Shown here: positions 1-10,479 of the stretch, in pieces
How the letters are laid out: each line of letters begins with the position of its first letter
Position numbering within the stretch: the stretch's first letter is position 1
Origin: Cephalotus follicularis
Lineage: Eukaryota; Streptophyta; Magnoliopsida; Oxalidales; Cephalotaceae
Assembly (NCBI GenBank): GCA_001972305.1
Contig: BDDD01001636.1
Coordinates: 149,199 to 213,198 of the forward strand
Reading direction: 5' to 3'
DNA length: 64,000 nt
The notes under the pieces: model-generated
Seen by the model: the letters and a program-made list of their open reading frames with translations, nothing else
Databases searched by the model: none
Told to the model about the DNA's origin: nothing
Program-made: the position numbers and the translations under genes

Positions 1-720
1 GTATATCTAGAATAATCGTCCACTATGACCATGGCATAAGATTTACCACCTAGACTTCTAATATCTATTGGACCAAACAAATCTATATACAAAAGTTGCA
101 ATGGCCTAGTTGTGGAAACAATGTCTTTTCTTTTAAATGATGCTCTAGTTTGTTTTCCATATTGCCATGCGTCACAAACTTTATCTTTTTCAAAGCTAAT
201 TTTAGGGAGTCCTTTAACTAGTTCATGTTTTAGAAGCTTCGAAATAGTTGACATACCTACATGACCTAATCTTCTATGCCATAGACAACTATCTTCATTT
301 ATAGACACTAGACACTTAACATTATGCAAATCATCTATATTTACCACATATACATTTCCATGTCTATATCCTAAAAACTTAATTTTATTATTATTTATGT
401 CTATCACTTTACAAGAGTCCTTTTCAAAGGTGACTCTATAATCTTTGTCACACAATTGACTTATGCTCAAGAGATTGTGTTTGAGTCCATCAACAAATAG
501 AACATTATGAATAGAGGTTTTATTGTTACCTATGGAGCCAAAGCCTTTGATCTTTCCTTTTACATTGTCTCCAAAGGTTACATCTCCTCCTTCCTTTGAT
601 TCGAATTTGATGAAGAGACTCTTGTTGCCCGTCATATGTTTAGAGCACCCACTATCCAAGTACCATTGTGTCTTCTTGGATAGTGCCTTCAAACACACCT
701 ACAAACACAAATTTCAAATT
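1..720 (-). pseudogene. Copia-1 pol 5' part (protease, GAG-pre-integrase, integrase start)
   Basis: Minus-strand translation shows the aspartic protease signature LDSGCSKHMT near 630-660, the GAG-pre-integrase hallmark LWHRRLGH near 260-290, and the start of the integrase core (RSLGGKSYAMVIVD) near 25-60. These match the Copia-2 pol region segment by segment. In the family, protease cuts the polyprotein and integrase inserts the cDNA. The rest of pol lies outside the window. It is treated as a fossil; no expression is implied. Confidence 0.8.
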
Positions 721-892
721 TTTGTTTGAGGTACCCAACAAAATTTGGGTCCTTTGGGGTTAGTTACGATGGTTCCTTTGGGAACCCAACTTTTCTTTAT
801 TCTAGTGAAATTTGAATCATTCAATATATTTTCTTTGTAAAAACAAGAAGTAGAGATATGACCATTCTTACCACAATTATTGCAAGATATAA

Positions 893-2252
893 TCATTCTT
901 CTTTTATGCATAATATTTCTTTTATAAAAACATGACGAAGATGTATGACACCACAATGGTCACACAAAGTATTTATCTTTTTCTTGTATATAGCATTTTT
1001 CTTATGATAGCATGATGAAGATGTATATCCATGTTTGCCACAAAAATTACAAGAGTAATTCATATTTTTCTTAAATATGGCATTCTTCTTATAAAAGCAA
1101 GTAAAAGATGTATGTCCATTCTTACCACAATAGTCACAAGAAATCTTTACACTTTTTTTCTTAATATGAGCTTTTTCAACCTTCTCTTTTTCTATCCTCT
1201 CTTTCCTTTCAAAGAAGTTTTCATAAAGCTTAACATTGTTCATCTCCTCATATCCTAGTCCGGCCTTATCAAAAACACATCTTTGCATACCGAGAAGATT
1301 TTCAAGTTTTTCACTACTATTAGAAAACTTAGAGAAAGTTTTCTTTAATGCGTCTATTTCTTCCTTAAAGTTTCTATTTTCCTTCTCTAAATATGCTACT
1401 TCATTTTCTAGGAGATCTACTTCAATTTCGTTTGAGTTATCTTCCTTAGGCAAATTAATTGATTTAAGTTCCTCATTTTCATTTACTACAGTCTTAACCT
1501 TTTTCTTTAAAGATGCAATCATAGAACTATATTTTTCTACGACTAAGACAAGTTCATCATAGGTTACCTCATCGCTTTCTTCCTCCTCTTCTTCCTCCAA
1601 GGCCATCAAAGCTATTTGAGCCACTTCTTCATTTGAATCTTCATCTGAGCTAGACTCATCGCTATCATCCCATGTGGAAATCATAGCTTTCTTCTTCAAG
1701 AGAGAGATCCTTCTTTTTGAGTCGGGGGCAATCGCTTTTGTAATGCCTCGGTTTGTTGCACTCGAAGCATATGATCTCTTCTGGCTTGATTGACTCTCCC
1801 TTTTGGTAGATTTTCTTGTTTGGCTTTCCACCAAACTTCTTCTTGCTAGCTAGGAATTTCTTGAACTTTTGTGTGATGAGGGCTAGCTCTTCATTTTCAT
1901 CATCGTCCTCGGAGTCTTCGATTAGGGACGATTTCAACGCAACTATCTTCTTCTTCTTTTTCTCCTTCTCCTCATCATCATCTTTCTTTTGCATTGAAAG
2001 TTCATGGGTCATTAGTGACCTGAGAAGATCTTCTAACGGAAGGATGTTGAGGTTCTTTGCTTCTTCGATAGCGGTGACTTTCGGCATCCATGACTTTGGC
2101 AAGCACCCGAGAATTTTTCTCACCATTTCACTGTTAGAATAGGTTTTATCCAAAGCTTGCAATGCATTAATAATATTTATAAATCTAGAAAACATAGATT
2201 TAATGTCTTCGTTCTCATTCATAGTGAACATTTCATAATCATGGACTAACAT
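893..2252 (-). pseudogene. Copia-1 gag region with multiple zinc knuckles
   Basis: The first part is UBN2/retrotransposon gag-like (FSRFINIINALQALDKTYSNSE, then LPKSWMPKVTAIEEAKNL), followed by a lysine-rich stretch and a CCHC knuckle (CFECNKPRHYKSDC, around 1740-1790). Next comes an acidic serine-rich linker (DDSDESSSDEDSNEE) and a heptad-rich, probably coiled-coil segment (about 1290-1540). After this are further CCHC-like knuckles: CDYCGKNGHTSFTC near 1100-1145, CNFCGKHGYTSSSC near 1010-1055, and related copies near 850-980. Gag packages RNA into a virus-like particle; knuckles bind nucleic acid. The region is broken. Confidence 0.8.
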
Positions 2253-2254
2253 AG

Positions 2255-3338
2255 TGAATTGTAGTTTCTAAAAATTTAATTAACTTTTCGCAAATACAAG
2301 TTAAACAATGAACACAATTATATGTATGCAATCAAAAGTAAATAAATAAAACAATTAAAGAGAGAGAGGTTCGGCTTAACTCTTGCCTACGTTCACTTTT
2401 CCCAAGGATCTCCTTGAGTTTCCACTACTCTCCGAATAAAATTTCGGGTGATATTCGATACACATTTTACACTCGTTCGTGATTGACCTCAATCACTTAC
2501 AAATTTTGGGTTCACTCCCCTAGAGTTCACTCCCCTATTACAATCAAAGTGTATAATGAAGAATGTTTGATCTTAACCTCTCAAAGGTTGGATTTTACAA
2601 TATAATATCTCTCAAAATGAGTAAGAACAAAAGTAGGCTAAGGCACACAACAAGAACTTTTGAAAGAGACTTGATGATGTTGAAGGCTTGTTTTGATTTT
2701 TCTTGATTGATCTTTGTATGCATGTTCTTTTGTATTCTTATTGGGTTCTCTCTTTAAATCTTTTTGTTTATAGCCGTTTTTCACTTGAAAAATCCGTTGG
2801 ATGTGCCTTGGAGTTTGTTGTTTCAAAAATGGCGCATTAAGAACTCCATCAGAAATATTTCCAACTGTGAAAAGCGTCGACCGTTGCCTCAGAGCGTCGC
2901 TGCTTATATGACCGTTGGGCATTTTGAATTTGAATTGTCTGTTCAAAGCGCTGGCGTTCTGGATTTGGGGTCGACCATTTCCTCAAAGCGCTGACGCTTT
3001 GTGTTGAGCGTCGTCGCTTTGGGCAATTTTAATTAGCCCAAAATTCTCTGGTTTTAAAGCGCTGGCGCTTAGCCTCAAAACGCTGACACTTTTATTAGAG
3101 CGTTGACGGTTTGGCCATTTTCTCCCTTGCTCCAAATACTCAAACTGTTGGTGCTTTGCTCCTTGCCTCGACGCTTGCACAAAGCGCTGACGCTTACTTC
3201 CTGAGCGTCGACGCTTTAAGCTGTTTCTTCAATTTTCTTGCTGTTTTGCACATTCTATCTTTTAATTGCACATAAAGAAACTTTGTTAAACACAAATATG
3301 TTGTCATCAAAACTAGGATTGAGACATAAATGTCAACA
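2255..3338 (-). repeat. Copia-1 5' LTR
   Basis: A 1084-bp LTR on the minus strand, beginning TGTTGACATTTATG at 3338 and ending ...CTACAATTCA at 2255. A TATA-like CTATAAAC lies near 2770-2776, about 565 bp from the LTR start, so everything to its right is U3. The U3 holds an array of AAGCG-N4-CGCTT mini-palindromes (2870-3216). The U5 side (2255-2560) contains the block with GGAAACTCAAGGAG and GGCAAGAGTTAAGCC that recurs in Copia-2 (near 31430-31490) and Copia-3 (near 10310-10370), confirming family identity. Confidence 0.85.
2870..3216 (-). repeat. Mini-palindrome array (AAGCG-N4-CGCTT dialect) in Copia-1 U3
   Basis: About ten degenerate units. Clear ones: AAAGCG-CTGA-CGCTTT at 2985-3000, AGCG-TCGT-CGCT at 3007-3018, AAGCG-CTGG-CGCTT at 3057-3070, AAGCG-CTGA-CGCTT at 3182-3195, AGCG-TCGA-CGCT at 3204-3215. 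The stem halves are conserved while the central four bases change. The array lies between the LTR start and the TATA-like box. Function unknown; see findings. Confidence 0.85.
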
Positions 3339-4857
3339 ATCCTATTTATATTATATGGGTGTAATTGTAAATATCTAAAAGTTATGTTTTAAGTGTTTTT
3401 CGGCCTTGTTTTGCAGACAATATAAATACATCATTGAAAGTTGTTCGAGACAGTTTTTTCGCCAGTGTCAGAAGGAAACGAAACTTGGCCGGTTCATTAG
3501 AGACGAGCCGCTGATCAATACCCACCTCCACGCCTTGATTTCGGGGGCAAATTCACGTTATGAAATCATTTAGTGGGTCAATTTATCATATTTATATTTT
3601 AGGGGTTTAATTATAAATTTCTAAAAGTTATGTTTTAAGTCCTTTTCGGCATTTTTTTGCAGGCAATATAAATACATCATTGTAAGTTTCTTTGGAGACA
3701 GTTTTTTCGCCCGTGTCAGAAGGAAATGAATTTTGGCCGGTTCATTAGAAACGAGTCGTTGATCAATACTCACCGCTACGCCGTGATTTTGGGGGCAAAT
3801 TTGAGTTTCGAGATCCTTTATTGGGTCAATTTATCCTATTTATATTTTAGGGGTGTGATTGTAAATTTCTAAAAGTTATGTTTTAAATCGTTTTCGGCTT
3901 TCTTTTTTCAGACAATATAAAAACATCATTGTAATTTTCTTCGGAGGCAGTTTTTTCGCCAGTGTTAGAAGGAAACGAAACTTGGTGGGGTCATTGGAAA
4001 CAAGCCGCTGATCAATTTTTAAAGCTACGCCGTGAATTCGGGCGCAAATTCGCGTTCCGAGATTGTTTAGTGAGTCAATTTATCATATTTATATTTTATG
4101 GGTGTAATTGTAAATTTTTAAAAGTTATGTTTTAAGTCCTTTTCTGCATTCTTTTTGCAGATAATATAAATAAATCATTGTAAGTTTCTTTAGAGACAGT
4201 TCTTTCGCCCGTGTCAGAAGGAAACGAAACTTGGTCGGTTCATTAGAAATGAGTCGCTGATCAATACTCACCGCCACGCTTTGATTTCGAGGGCGAATTA
4301 GCATTCCGAAATCGTTTAGTGTGTCAATTTATCCTATTTATATTTTAGAGGTGTAATTGTAAATTTCTAAAAGTTATGTTTTAAGTAGTTTTCGGCATTT
4401 TTTTTTGCAGACAATATAAATACATCATTGTAAGTTTCATTGAAGATAGTTTTTTTGCCCATGTCAGAAGGAAACGAAACTTGGCCGGTTCATTAGAAAC
4501 GAGCCGCTGATCAATACTCACTGCTATGCCATGATTTCGGGGGCAAAATTGCATTCCGAGACCGTTTAGTGGGTCAAATTATTGTATTTATATTTTAGAG
4601 GTGTAATTGTAAATTTCTAAAAGTTATGTTTTGAGTTGTTTTCGGCTTTCTTTTTGCAGACAATATAAATACATCATTGTAAGTTGTTCGAGACAGTTTT
4701 TTCGCTGGTGTCAGAAGGAAACGTAGCCGGTTAATTAGAAACGAGCCACTAATCAACACTCACCACTACGCCGTGATTTCGAGGGTAAATTCGCGTTACG
4801 AAATCGTTTAGCGGGTCAATTTATCATATTTATATTTTATGGGTGTAATTATAAATT
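3339..4857. repeat. Satellite array, about 6 monomers of ~248 bp
   Basis: Tandem copies of an AT-rich monomer. Landmark GCAGACAATATAAATAC recurs at about 3413, 3659, 3907, 4158, 4406 and 4657. Each monomer also carries GAAACTTGGCCGG, GCTGATCAATACTC, GATCGTTTAGTGGGTC and AAGTTATGTTTTAAG blocks. Monomers differ from one another by roughly a tenth of positions by eye. The array is cut by the MULE at 4858 and continues at 6342. Short ORFs inside it are chance products. Confidence 0.95.
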
Positions 4858-6341
4858 GGGTAAAATACAAAAAAAACCCCTGAGTTTTGGACTCGTTAAC
4901 GCTTTACCCCTTATGTTTTCAAATATTACAAAAAAATCTCGAAGGTTTTAATCGTATAACACTTTCCCCTCCGTTATTTTACCGTTAAATAAAAGTTAAT
5001 TCCACATCAGCAAACTCATATTATTTTTATAAAATTCCAAAATACCCTTGTATTGTTAAAAAAACTGTTGCAGCCCCTTACACAATTAACCACTACCCAC
5101 TACAAATATCAAGAATTACAAAACAAACAAGTATATGTTTACAAAACAAATTTTATCCAATCCAAGCGTTAGGCTATAAATTAAACTTTGGTTAGTAGAT
5201 TTAGGTGGTTGGGGTTGGGAATTTTGAATGTTTGGTGGTGGTTTTGGGGTTTGGGGTTAAGGGATTTGGAAGGGGCATTATGACAAATAGATGGTGTGCA
5301 TGTTTGACATGTCAAGGGGTACATAGCTTACGTAGTGCTTGCGTAGCTTACTAGTGCCTGCGCACCACCATGAGCTCTCAAGATCGACCTTCTTGACTGC
5401 CCACGCGTTGCATAGCGGAAGACTAGGCTCACCACGCCTACCTGCATGCGTATAAAAATCCTGCGCAGTCCTGTACCTCCCCACACAACACCAGAAGGCG
5501 AAGCAATGCGTCAGATGCCCTGCATCCACAACCTGCACTGCCCGCCAAAGAGCTGCAAGCCTGAACTTCCCAAACAGACCTGCCACACCTCCACACCATA
5601 GTGACAATGCCCCAAGCCACACAATGCTCACAAACCTCAAGCAGACAAAGCCAAGGCCTGCTGAAACCTTCACCTTGCACCATGCTCAACTCAACCCAGA
5701 AACGGTGGGCTAACTAGACCTGCAGAAGGATTAAACTCCATCCCGCTCAACTCCCTGCACGTGCCCTGCAATGCAGCTAGATACTGGAGCTAATGCACGC
5801 ATCACATAGCCTCCATTATTTATGCGCATAGCCCAGAGATCTTTTGTCCCACGTCTTTCACTGACTGCCGAGGTGCTGAATAATGAGACCAGGTAATCCC
5901 ACCTATCTACAATGCTTCTCTGCATACTCATAAGAAGCATAACGGCAAAAGACAGTAGGTCTTCCAGAAGGGTCCTCAACGGTGGAAATAGAAGGAGAAG
6001 ACGAACTGAGCAACAAAGCAACCATCTCTGTTGAAGCTCGGCCCAGCCTCACCATAAAAATAACCTCAGAAGAAGTCTAGAGGCGCAACCCTATACCCCA
6101 AAATCTCAATCATCCACCACAGGAGAAGCCCAGCCTCTATCAGAACCCACACCTCCTAAGCAAAATCCTTGGCCAGGGATTATGGTTAGTGAGGATATAA
6201 TAGTAATTTAAACAAATTTAACAGAATATTTTGTCACTGTTAATAGAAAATAGACGTCAAGGGGTTTATTGTAATATTTAAAAATCGAGGGGGTAAAGTG
6301 TTAACGAATCCAAAACTCAGGGGATTTTTTGTGTTTTACCC
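4858..6341. mobile_element. Non-autonomous Mutator-like element (MULE), possible Pack-MULE
   Basis: The element is 1484 bp with terminal inverted repeats of about 75 bp: left end GGGTAAAATACAAAAAAAAC, right end (reverse complement) GGGTAAAACACAAAAAATCC, both continuing through CCCTGAGTTTTGGA and a GTTAAC..TTTACCCC segment. It is flanked by a perfect 9-bp target-site duplication TTATAAATT (4849-4857 and 6342-6350) lying inside a satellite monomer. Long TIRs plus a 9-bp duplication are the hallmark of the Mutator superfamily. No transposase is recognisable, so it would need enzyme from elsewhere. The interior is distinctly richer in G+C than the TIRs and the satellite. Confidence 0.9.
5270..6180. 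other. GC-richer cargo inside the MULE, origin unrecognised
   Basis: Between the AT-rich subterminal regions lies about 900 bp of much more G+C-rich sequence with open stretches on the minus strand (5278-5673, overlapping frame 5438-5689, and 5731-6021). The translations are rich in Cys, Trp and Leu and match no family I can name. One plus-strand stretch near 5990-6070 reads EIEGEDELSNKATISVEARP, also unrecognised. MULEs are known to carry captured host gene pieces (Pack-MULEs), which would explain the base composition, but no donor gene is identified. Confidence 0.5.
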
Positions 6342-9300
6342 TTATAAATTTCTAAAAGTTATGTCTTAAGCCGTTTTCGGCATTATTTTTGCAGACAATA
6401 TAAATACATTATTGTAAATTTCTTTGGAGATATTCGCCGGTGTCAGAAGGAAACGAAACTTGGCCGGGTCATTGGAAACGAGCCGCTGATCAATACACGC
6501 TGCTACGCCGTGTTTTCGGGGAAAATTCGCTTTCCGAGATCGTTTAGTGGGTCAATTTATCGTATTTATATTTTAGGAGTGTAATTATAAATTTCTAAAA
6601 GTTATGTTTTGAGTCTTTTTCGTCTTTGTTTTTGCAGACAATATAAATACATCATTGTAGGTTGTTCGAGACAGTTGTTTCACCGACGTCAGAAGGAAAT
6701 GAAACTTGCCGGTTCATTAGAAACGACCCGCGAATGAATACTCACTGCTATGCTGTGATTTTGGGGGCAAATTCGCGTTCCGAAATCGTTTAGTGGGTCA
6801 ATTTATCTTATTTATATTTTAAGGGTGTAATTGTCAATTTCTAAAAGTTATGTTTTAAGTCATTTTCGGCCTTCTTTTTGCAAATATTATAAATACATCA
6901 TTATAAGTTTCTTTGGAGACGGTTTTTTTGCCGGTGTCATAACGAAACGAAACTTGACCGGGTAATTGGAAACGAGCCGCTGATCAATACTCAAAGCTAC
7001 GCCGTGATTTCGGGGGTAAATTCACATTTTGAGATCGTTTAGTGGGTCAATTTATCCTATTTATCTTTTAGGGGTGTAAATATAAATTTCTAAAAGTTAT
7101 GTTTTAACTTGTTTTCGGCATTCTTTTTGCAGACAACATACATAGATCATTGTAACATTCTTTGGAGACAGTTTTTTCGCCGGTGTCCGAAGGAAACGAA
7201 ACTTGGCCGATTCATTAGAAACGAGCAGCTAATCAACACTCATCGCTACGCCGTGATTTTGGGGGTAAATTCGCATTCTGAAATCGTTTAGTGGGTCAAT
7301 TTATCCTATTTATATTTTAGGGGTGTAATTATAAATTTCTAAAAGTTATGTTTTAAGTCATTTTCGGGTTTTTTTTTGCAGACCATATAATTACATCATT
7401 ATAAGTTTTGTTTGAGACAGTTTTTTCGCCGGTGTCATAACGAAACGAAACTTGGCCGGTTCTTTTTAAACCAGCCGTTGATCAATATTATCCGCTACGA
7501 CGTGATTTCAGGAGTAAATTCATGTTCCAAGATCATTTAGTAGGTCAATTTTTCGTATTGATATTTTATGGGTGTAATTTTAAATTTCTAAAAGTTATGT
7601 TTTAATTCGTTTTCGGCTTTGTTTTTGCAGAAAATATAAATACATCATTATAAGTTTATTTGGGGATAGTTTTTTTGAAGGTGTCAGAAGGAAGCGGAAT
7701 TTGGTCGGGTTATTGGAAACGAGTCGCTGATCAATTTTTAAAGTTACGCCGTGAATTCGGGAGCAAATTCACGTTCCGAGATTGTTTAGTGGGTCAATTT
7801 ATCCTATTTATATTTTATGGGTGTAATTGTAAATTTTTAAAAGTTATGTTAAGTCTTTTTCGGCTTTTTTTTGCAGACAATATAAATACATCGTTGTAAG
7901 TTATTCGAAACAGTTTTTTCGCCGGTGTCAGAAGGAAACGAAACTTGGCCGGTTCATTAAAAGCAAGCCGCTGATCAATACTCAACGCCGCGTCTTGATT
8001 TCGGGGGCAAATTTGGGTTTCGAAATCGTTTAGTGGGTCAATTTATCCTATTTATATTTCAGGGGTGTAATTGTAAATTTCTAAAAGTTATGTTTTAAGT
8101 CAATTTCGGCATTCTTTTTGCAGACAATATAAATAAATGATTGTAAGTTTCTTTGGAGACAGTTTTTTCGCCCGTATCAGAAGGAAACGAAACTTGGCCG
8201 GTTTTTTAGAAACGAGCCGCTTATCTATACTCACCGCCACACCTTGATTTCGGGGGCAAATTAGCGTTCCGAAATCTTTTAGTGTGTCAGTTTATCCTAT
8301 TTATATTTTAGTGGTGTAATTGTAAATTTCTAAAAGTTATGTTTTAAGTCGTTTTTGGCATTTTTTTTGGCAGATAATATAAATACATCATTGTAAGTTT
8401 CTTTGGAGACTGTTTTTTCACCTGTATCAGAAGGAAACGAAACTTGGCCAGTTCAATAGAAAAGAGCCGCTAATCAATACTCATCGCTACGCCGTGATTT
8501 CGGGGGCAAAATTGCGTTCCGAGGTCATTTAGTGGGTCAATTTATCGTATTTATATTTTAGGGGTGCAATTGTAAATTTTTAAAAGTTACGTTTTGATTC
8601 GTTTTTGGCTTTCTTTTTGCAGACAATATAAATACATCATTGTAAGTTGTCCGAGACAATTTTTACGCCGGTCTCAAAAGGAAACGAAACTTGGCCGGTT
8701 AATTAGAAACGAGCCGCTAATCAACACTCACCACTACGCCGTGATTTCGGGGGTAAATTCGCGTTCCGAAATCGTTTAGTGGGTCAATTTATCATATTTA
8801 TATTTTAGGGGTGTAATTATAAATTTCTAAAAGTTATGTCTTAAGTCATTTTCGGGATTCTTTTTGCAGACAATATAAATACATTATTGTAAATTTCTTT
8901 GCAGATAGTTTTTTCGCCGGTCTCAGAAGGAAACGAAACTTGGCCGGGTCATTGGAAACGAGCAGCTATTCAACACTCATCGCTACGCCGTGATTTCGGG
9001 GGTAAATTCGCGTTCTGAAATCGTTTAATGGGTCAATTTATCCTATTTATATGTTAGGGGTCTAATTGTAAATTTCTAAAAGTTATGTTTTAAGTCGTTT
9101 TCGGGTTTCTTTTTACAGACCATATAATTACATCATTATAAGTTTTGTTTGAGACAGTTTTTTCGCCGGTGTTATAACGAAACGAAACTTTGCCGGTTCA
9201 TTTTAAACCTGTCGTTGATCAATACTAACCGCTACGACGTTATTTCAGGAGCATATTCGTATTCTGAGATCGTTTAGTAGGTCAATTTATCGTATTGATA

Positions 9301-9375
9301 TTTTAGGGGTATAATTTTAAATTTCCAAAGATTATGTTTTAAGTCGTTTTCGGCTTTCTTTTTGCAGACAATATA
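6342..9375. repeat. Satellite array, about 12 monomers of ~248 bp
   Basis: Continuation of the same satellite after the MULE, with landmark CAGACAATATAAATAC-type sites near 6390, 6635, 6880, 7128, 7378, 7637, 7875, 8122, 8370, 8620, 8868, 9117 and 9366. Monomer variants include a TTGTTCGAGAC type, a CATTTTAAACC type and a GCCCGT type. The order differs from the right-hand array. Open frames of 60-80 codons (for example 7109-7291, 7660-7899, 8594-8779) all fall at the same place in a monomer and are not genes. Confidence 0.95.
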
Positions 9376-9927
9376 TGTAATGACCACAGCTTTAATTATT
9401 GTATTTTGATTTAATATTTAAATTAAATATACATTTCATTTGATTTAGTTGTCCAATTTCATTGATTTCTATGATTGGTAATTGTTGGGGGATGATTAAA
9501 TGTGCAATTGGAGATGTATCAATGATTAGAACCCTAATTTAGGCCAGACAGCCGACTTCCACATGGGAACAGCCGACTGTATGCCACGTGAGGAAGGCAG
9601 TCGACTGCCCACTATGACCAGTCGACTGGTATGCTCTGGACAGATTGCCTAGCATGTGCAAAGACATGAGGGACAGATGGGATAATGACCCATAGTTTCC
9701 ACCACCGGCACGAACATGCAAAAGGAGGATGTTTGCATGTTCTCTGCAGATCTAACAACCACAATTGATTAATTAAATGAAAAGTGGAGTGAGTGATGCA
9801 TGTGTTGGAGTAAAGAAAGAAAGGAAGAGTGAGTGCATTTGAGTAGGTAACAATCTGACGAATTAGGTGGGATCTTGAGTGTTATATCTGCTGAATGAAT
9901 GGTGTTTGAGTGTTAGAAAACACAGAA
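9376..9927 (+). mobile_element. D repeat copy 1: start of a Gypsy-type LTR
   Basis: 552 bp beginning TGTAATGACCACAGC, almost identical (about 1.6% differences by eye) to 13968-14520. TGTAATGACC resembles the TGTAACGCCC/TGTAACGCTC starts of the Gypsy LTRs in this window, so this is probably the 5' part of an LTR. It abuts satellite on the left and a Copia LTR tail on the right. It contains a CAG-N4-CTG palindrome array at 9546-9630. Confidence 0.75.
9546..9630 (+). repeat. Mini-palindrome array (CAG-N4-CTG dialect) in D copy 1
   Basis: Four units in 85 bp, including ACAG-CCGA-CTGT (9569-9580) and two perfect 14-bp palindromes, GGCAGTCGACTGCC (9596-9609) and ACCAGTCGACTGGT (9617-9630). The outer two base pairs differ between neighbours (GG/CC versus AC/GT) yet remain complementary. 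The same units recur at 14145-14222 in D copy 2. Confidence 0.9.
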
Positions 9928-10452
9928 CTATAAACCTTTTTCAAGCTATAAAAGGAAGCATGAAACCTCAGAAGATATACAGAACTGCACCAAGAGAACT
10001 ACTACAATTCAGAATCAATCACACAACAAGAGAAATCAAAATTCAAGCTATCTAGTGTGCAAAAGCTCAAAGTGATCCACATTGCTCAACAAAGCTTCTA
10101 AGCTTATTTCTTTGAGTGTTACTGAGTGTTTCATTTTGTGAGCCATACATATTCACATCAACCTACTTAAGAGGTTATTGTAAACATATTTCAATTACTT
10201 GTAAAAAGAGGAGAATCCTCTAAGGCTTTGAGGTCAAAGTCTTGTGATTGAGGTCAATCACAAAGTTGTGAGGTGTAACGATTTGCTTCCTCAATCAAAT
10301 CGAGATAGTGGAAACTCAAGGAGCTCCCTTGGGAAAAGTGGACGTAGGCAAGAGTTAGCCGAACCACTCTAAATTTCGGAGAAGTTTTTCTTTCCTTACC
10401 TCTTTAAATTTAAAGTCTTTAAATTTCTGCATATTCCTCAATATTCAATTCA
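9928..10452 (+). repeat. Copia-3 5' LTR, R/U5 portion
   Basis: Starts with CTATAAACC, equivalent to the TATA-like box of the Copia-1 LTR, and runs to ...ATATTCAATTCA. It shares with Copia-1 and Copia-2 the GAGGTCAATCAC block, the GGAAACTCAAGGAG block and GGCAAGAGTTAGCCGAACC. It is followed by a C-run and an 8-bp inverted repeat CTCTTGTA-TAT-TACAAGAG (10459-10477) in the primer-site region. Confidence 0.75.
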
Positions 10453-10479
10453 CCCCCCCTCTTGTATATTACAAGAGTG

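Larger units (their letters stand above)
1..3338 (-). mobile_element. Copia-1: Sirevirus-like LTR retrotransposon, part
   Basis: Read on the minus strand this runs from a 5' LTR (2255-3338) through a gag region to a protease, GAG-pre-integrase and integrase start that leave the window at base 1. The LTR has TG...CA ends (TGTTGACATT... to ...CTACAATTCA), the same termini as Copia-2 and Copia-3. Sequence similarity to the integrase of Copia-2 (36190-36600) is obvious by eye. The right edge abuts satellite directly at 3339. The element is an incomplete fossil with several breaks. Sirevirus/SIRE-type assignment rests on the relationship to Copia-2, which has an extra ORF after pol, and on the LTR termini; it is an inference from the family. 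Confidence 0.85.

Noticed and set aside
5278-5689. Minus-strand ORFs in the MULE as a transposase
   Set aside because: No MULE transposase motif, and overlapping frames; treated as cargo of unknown origin.
6342-9375. Repeated 60-80-codon ORFs in satellite (e.g. 7109-7291, 7660-7899) with a shared ETKLGRFIRNEPLINTHRYAV-like core
   Set aside because: They recur at the same place in each monomer, monomer length is not a multiple of three, and no protein family is recognised. They follow from low stop density, not coding.
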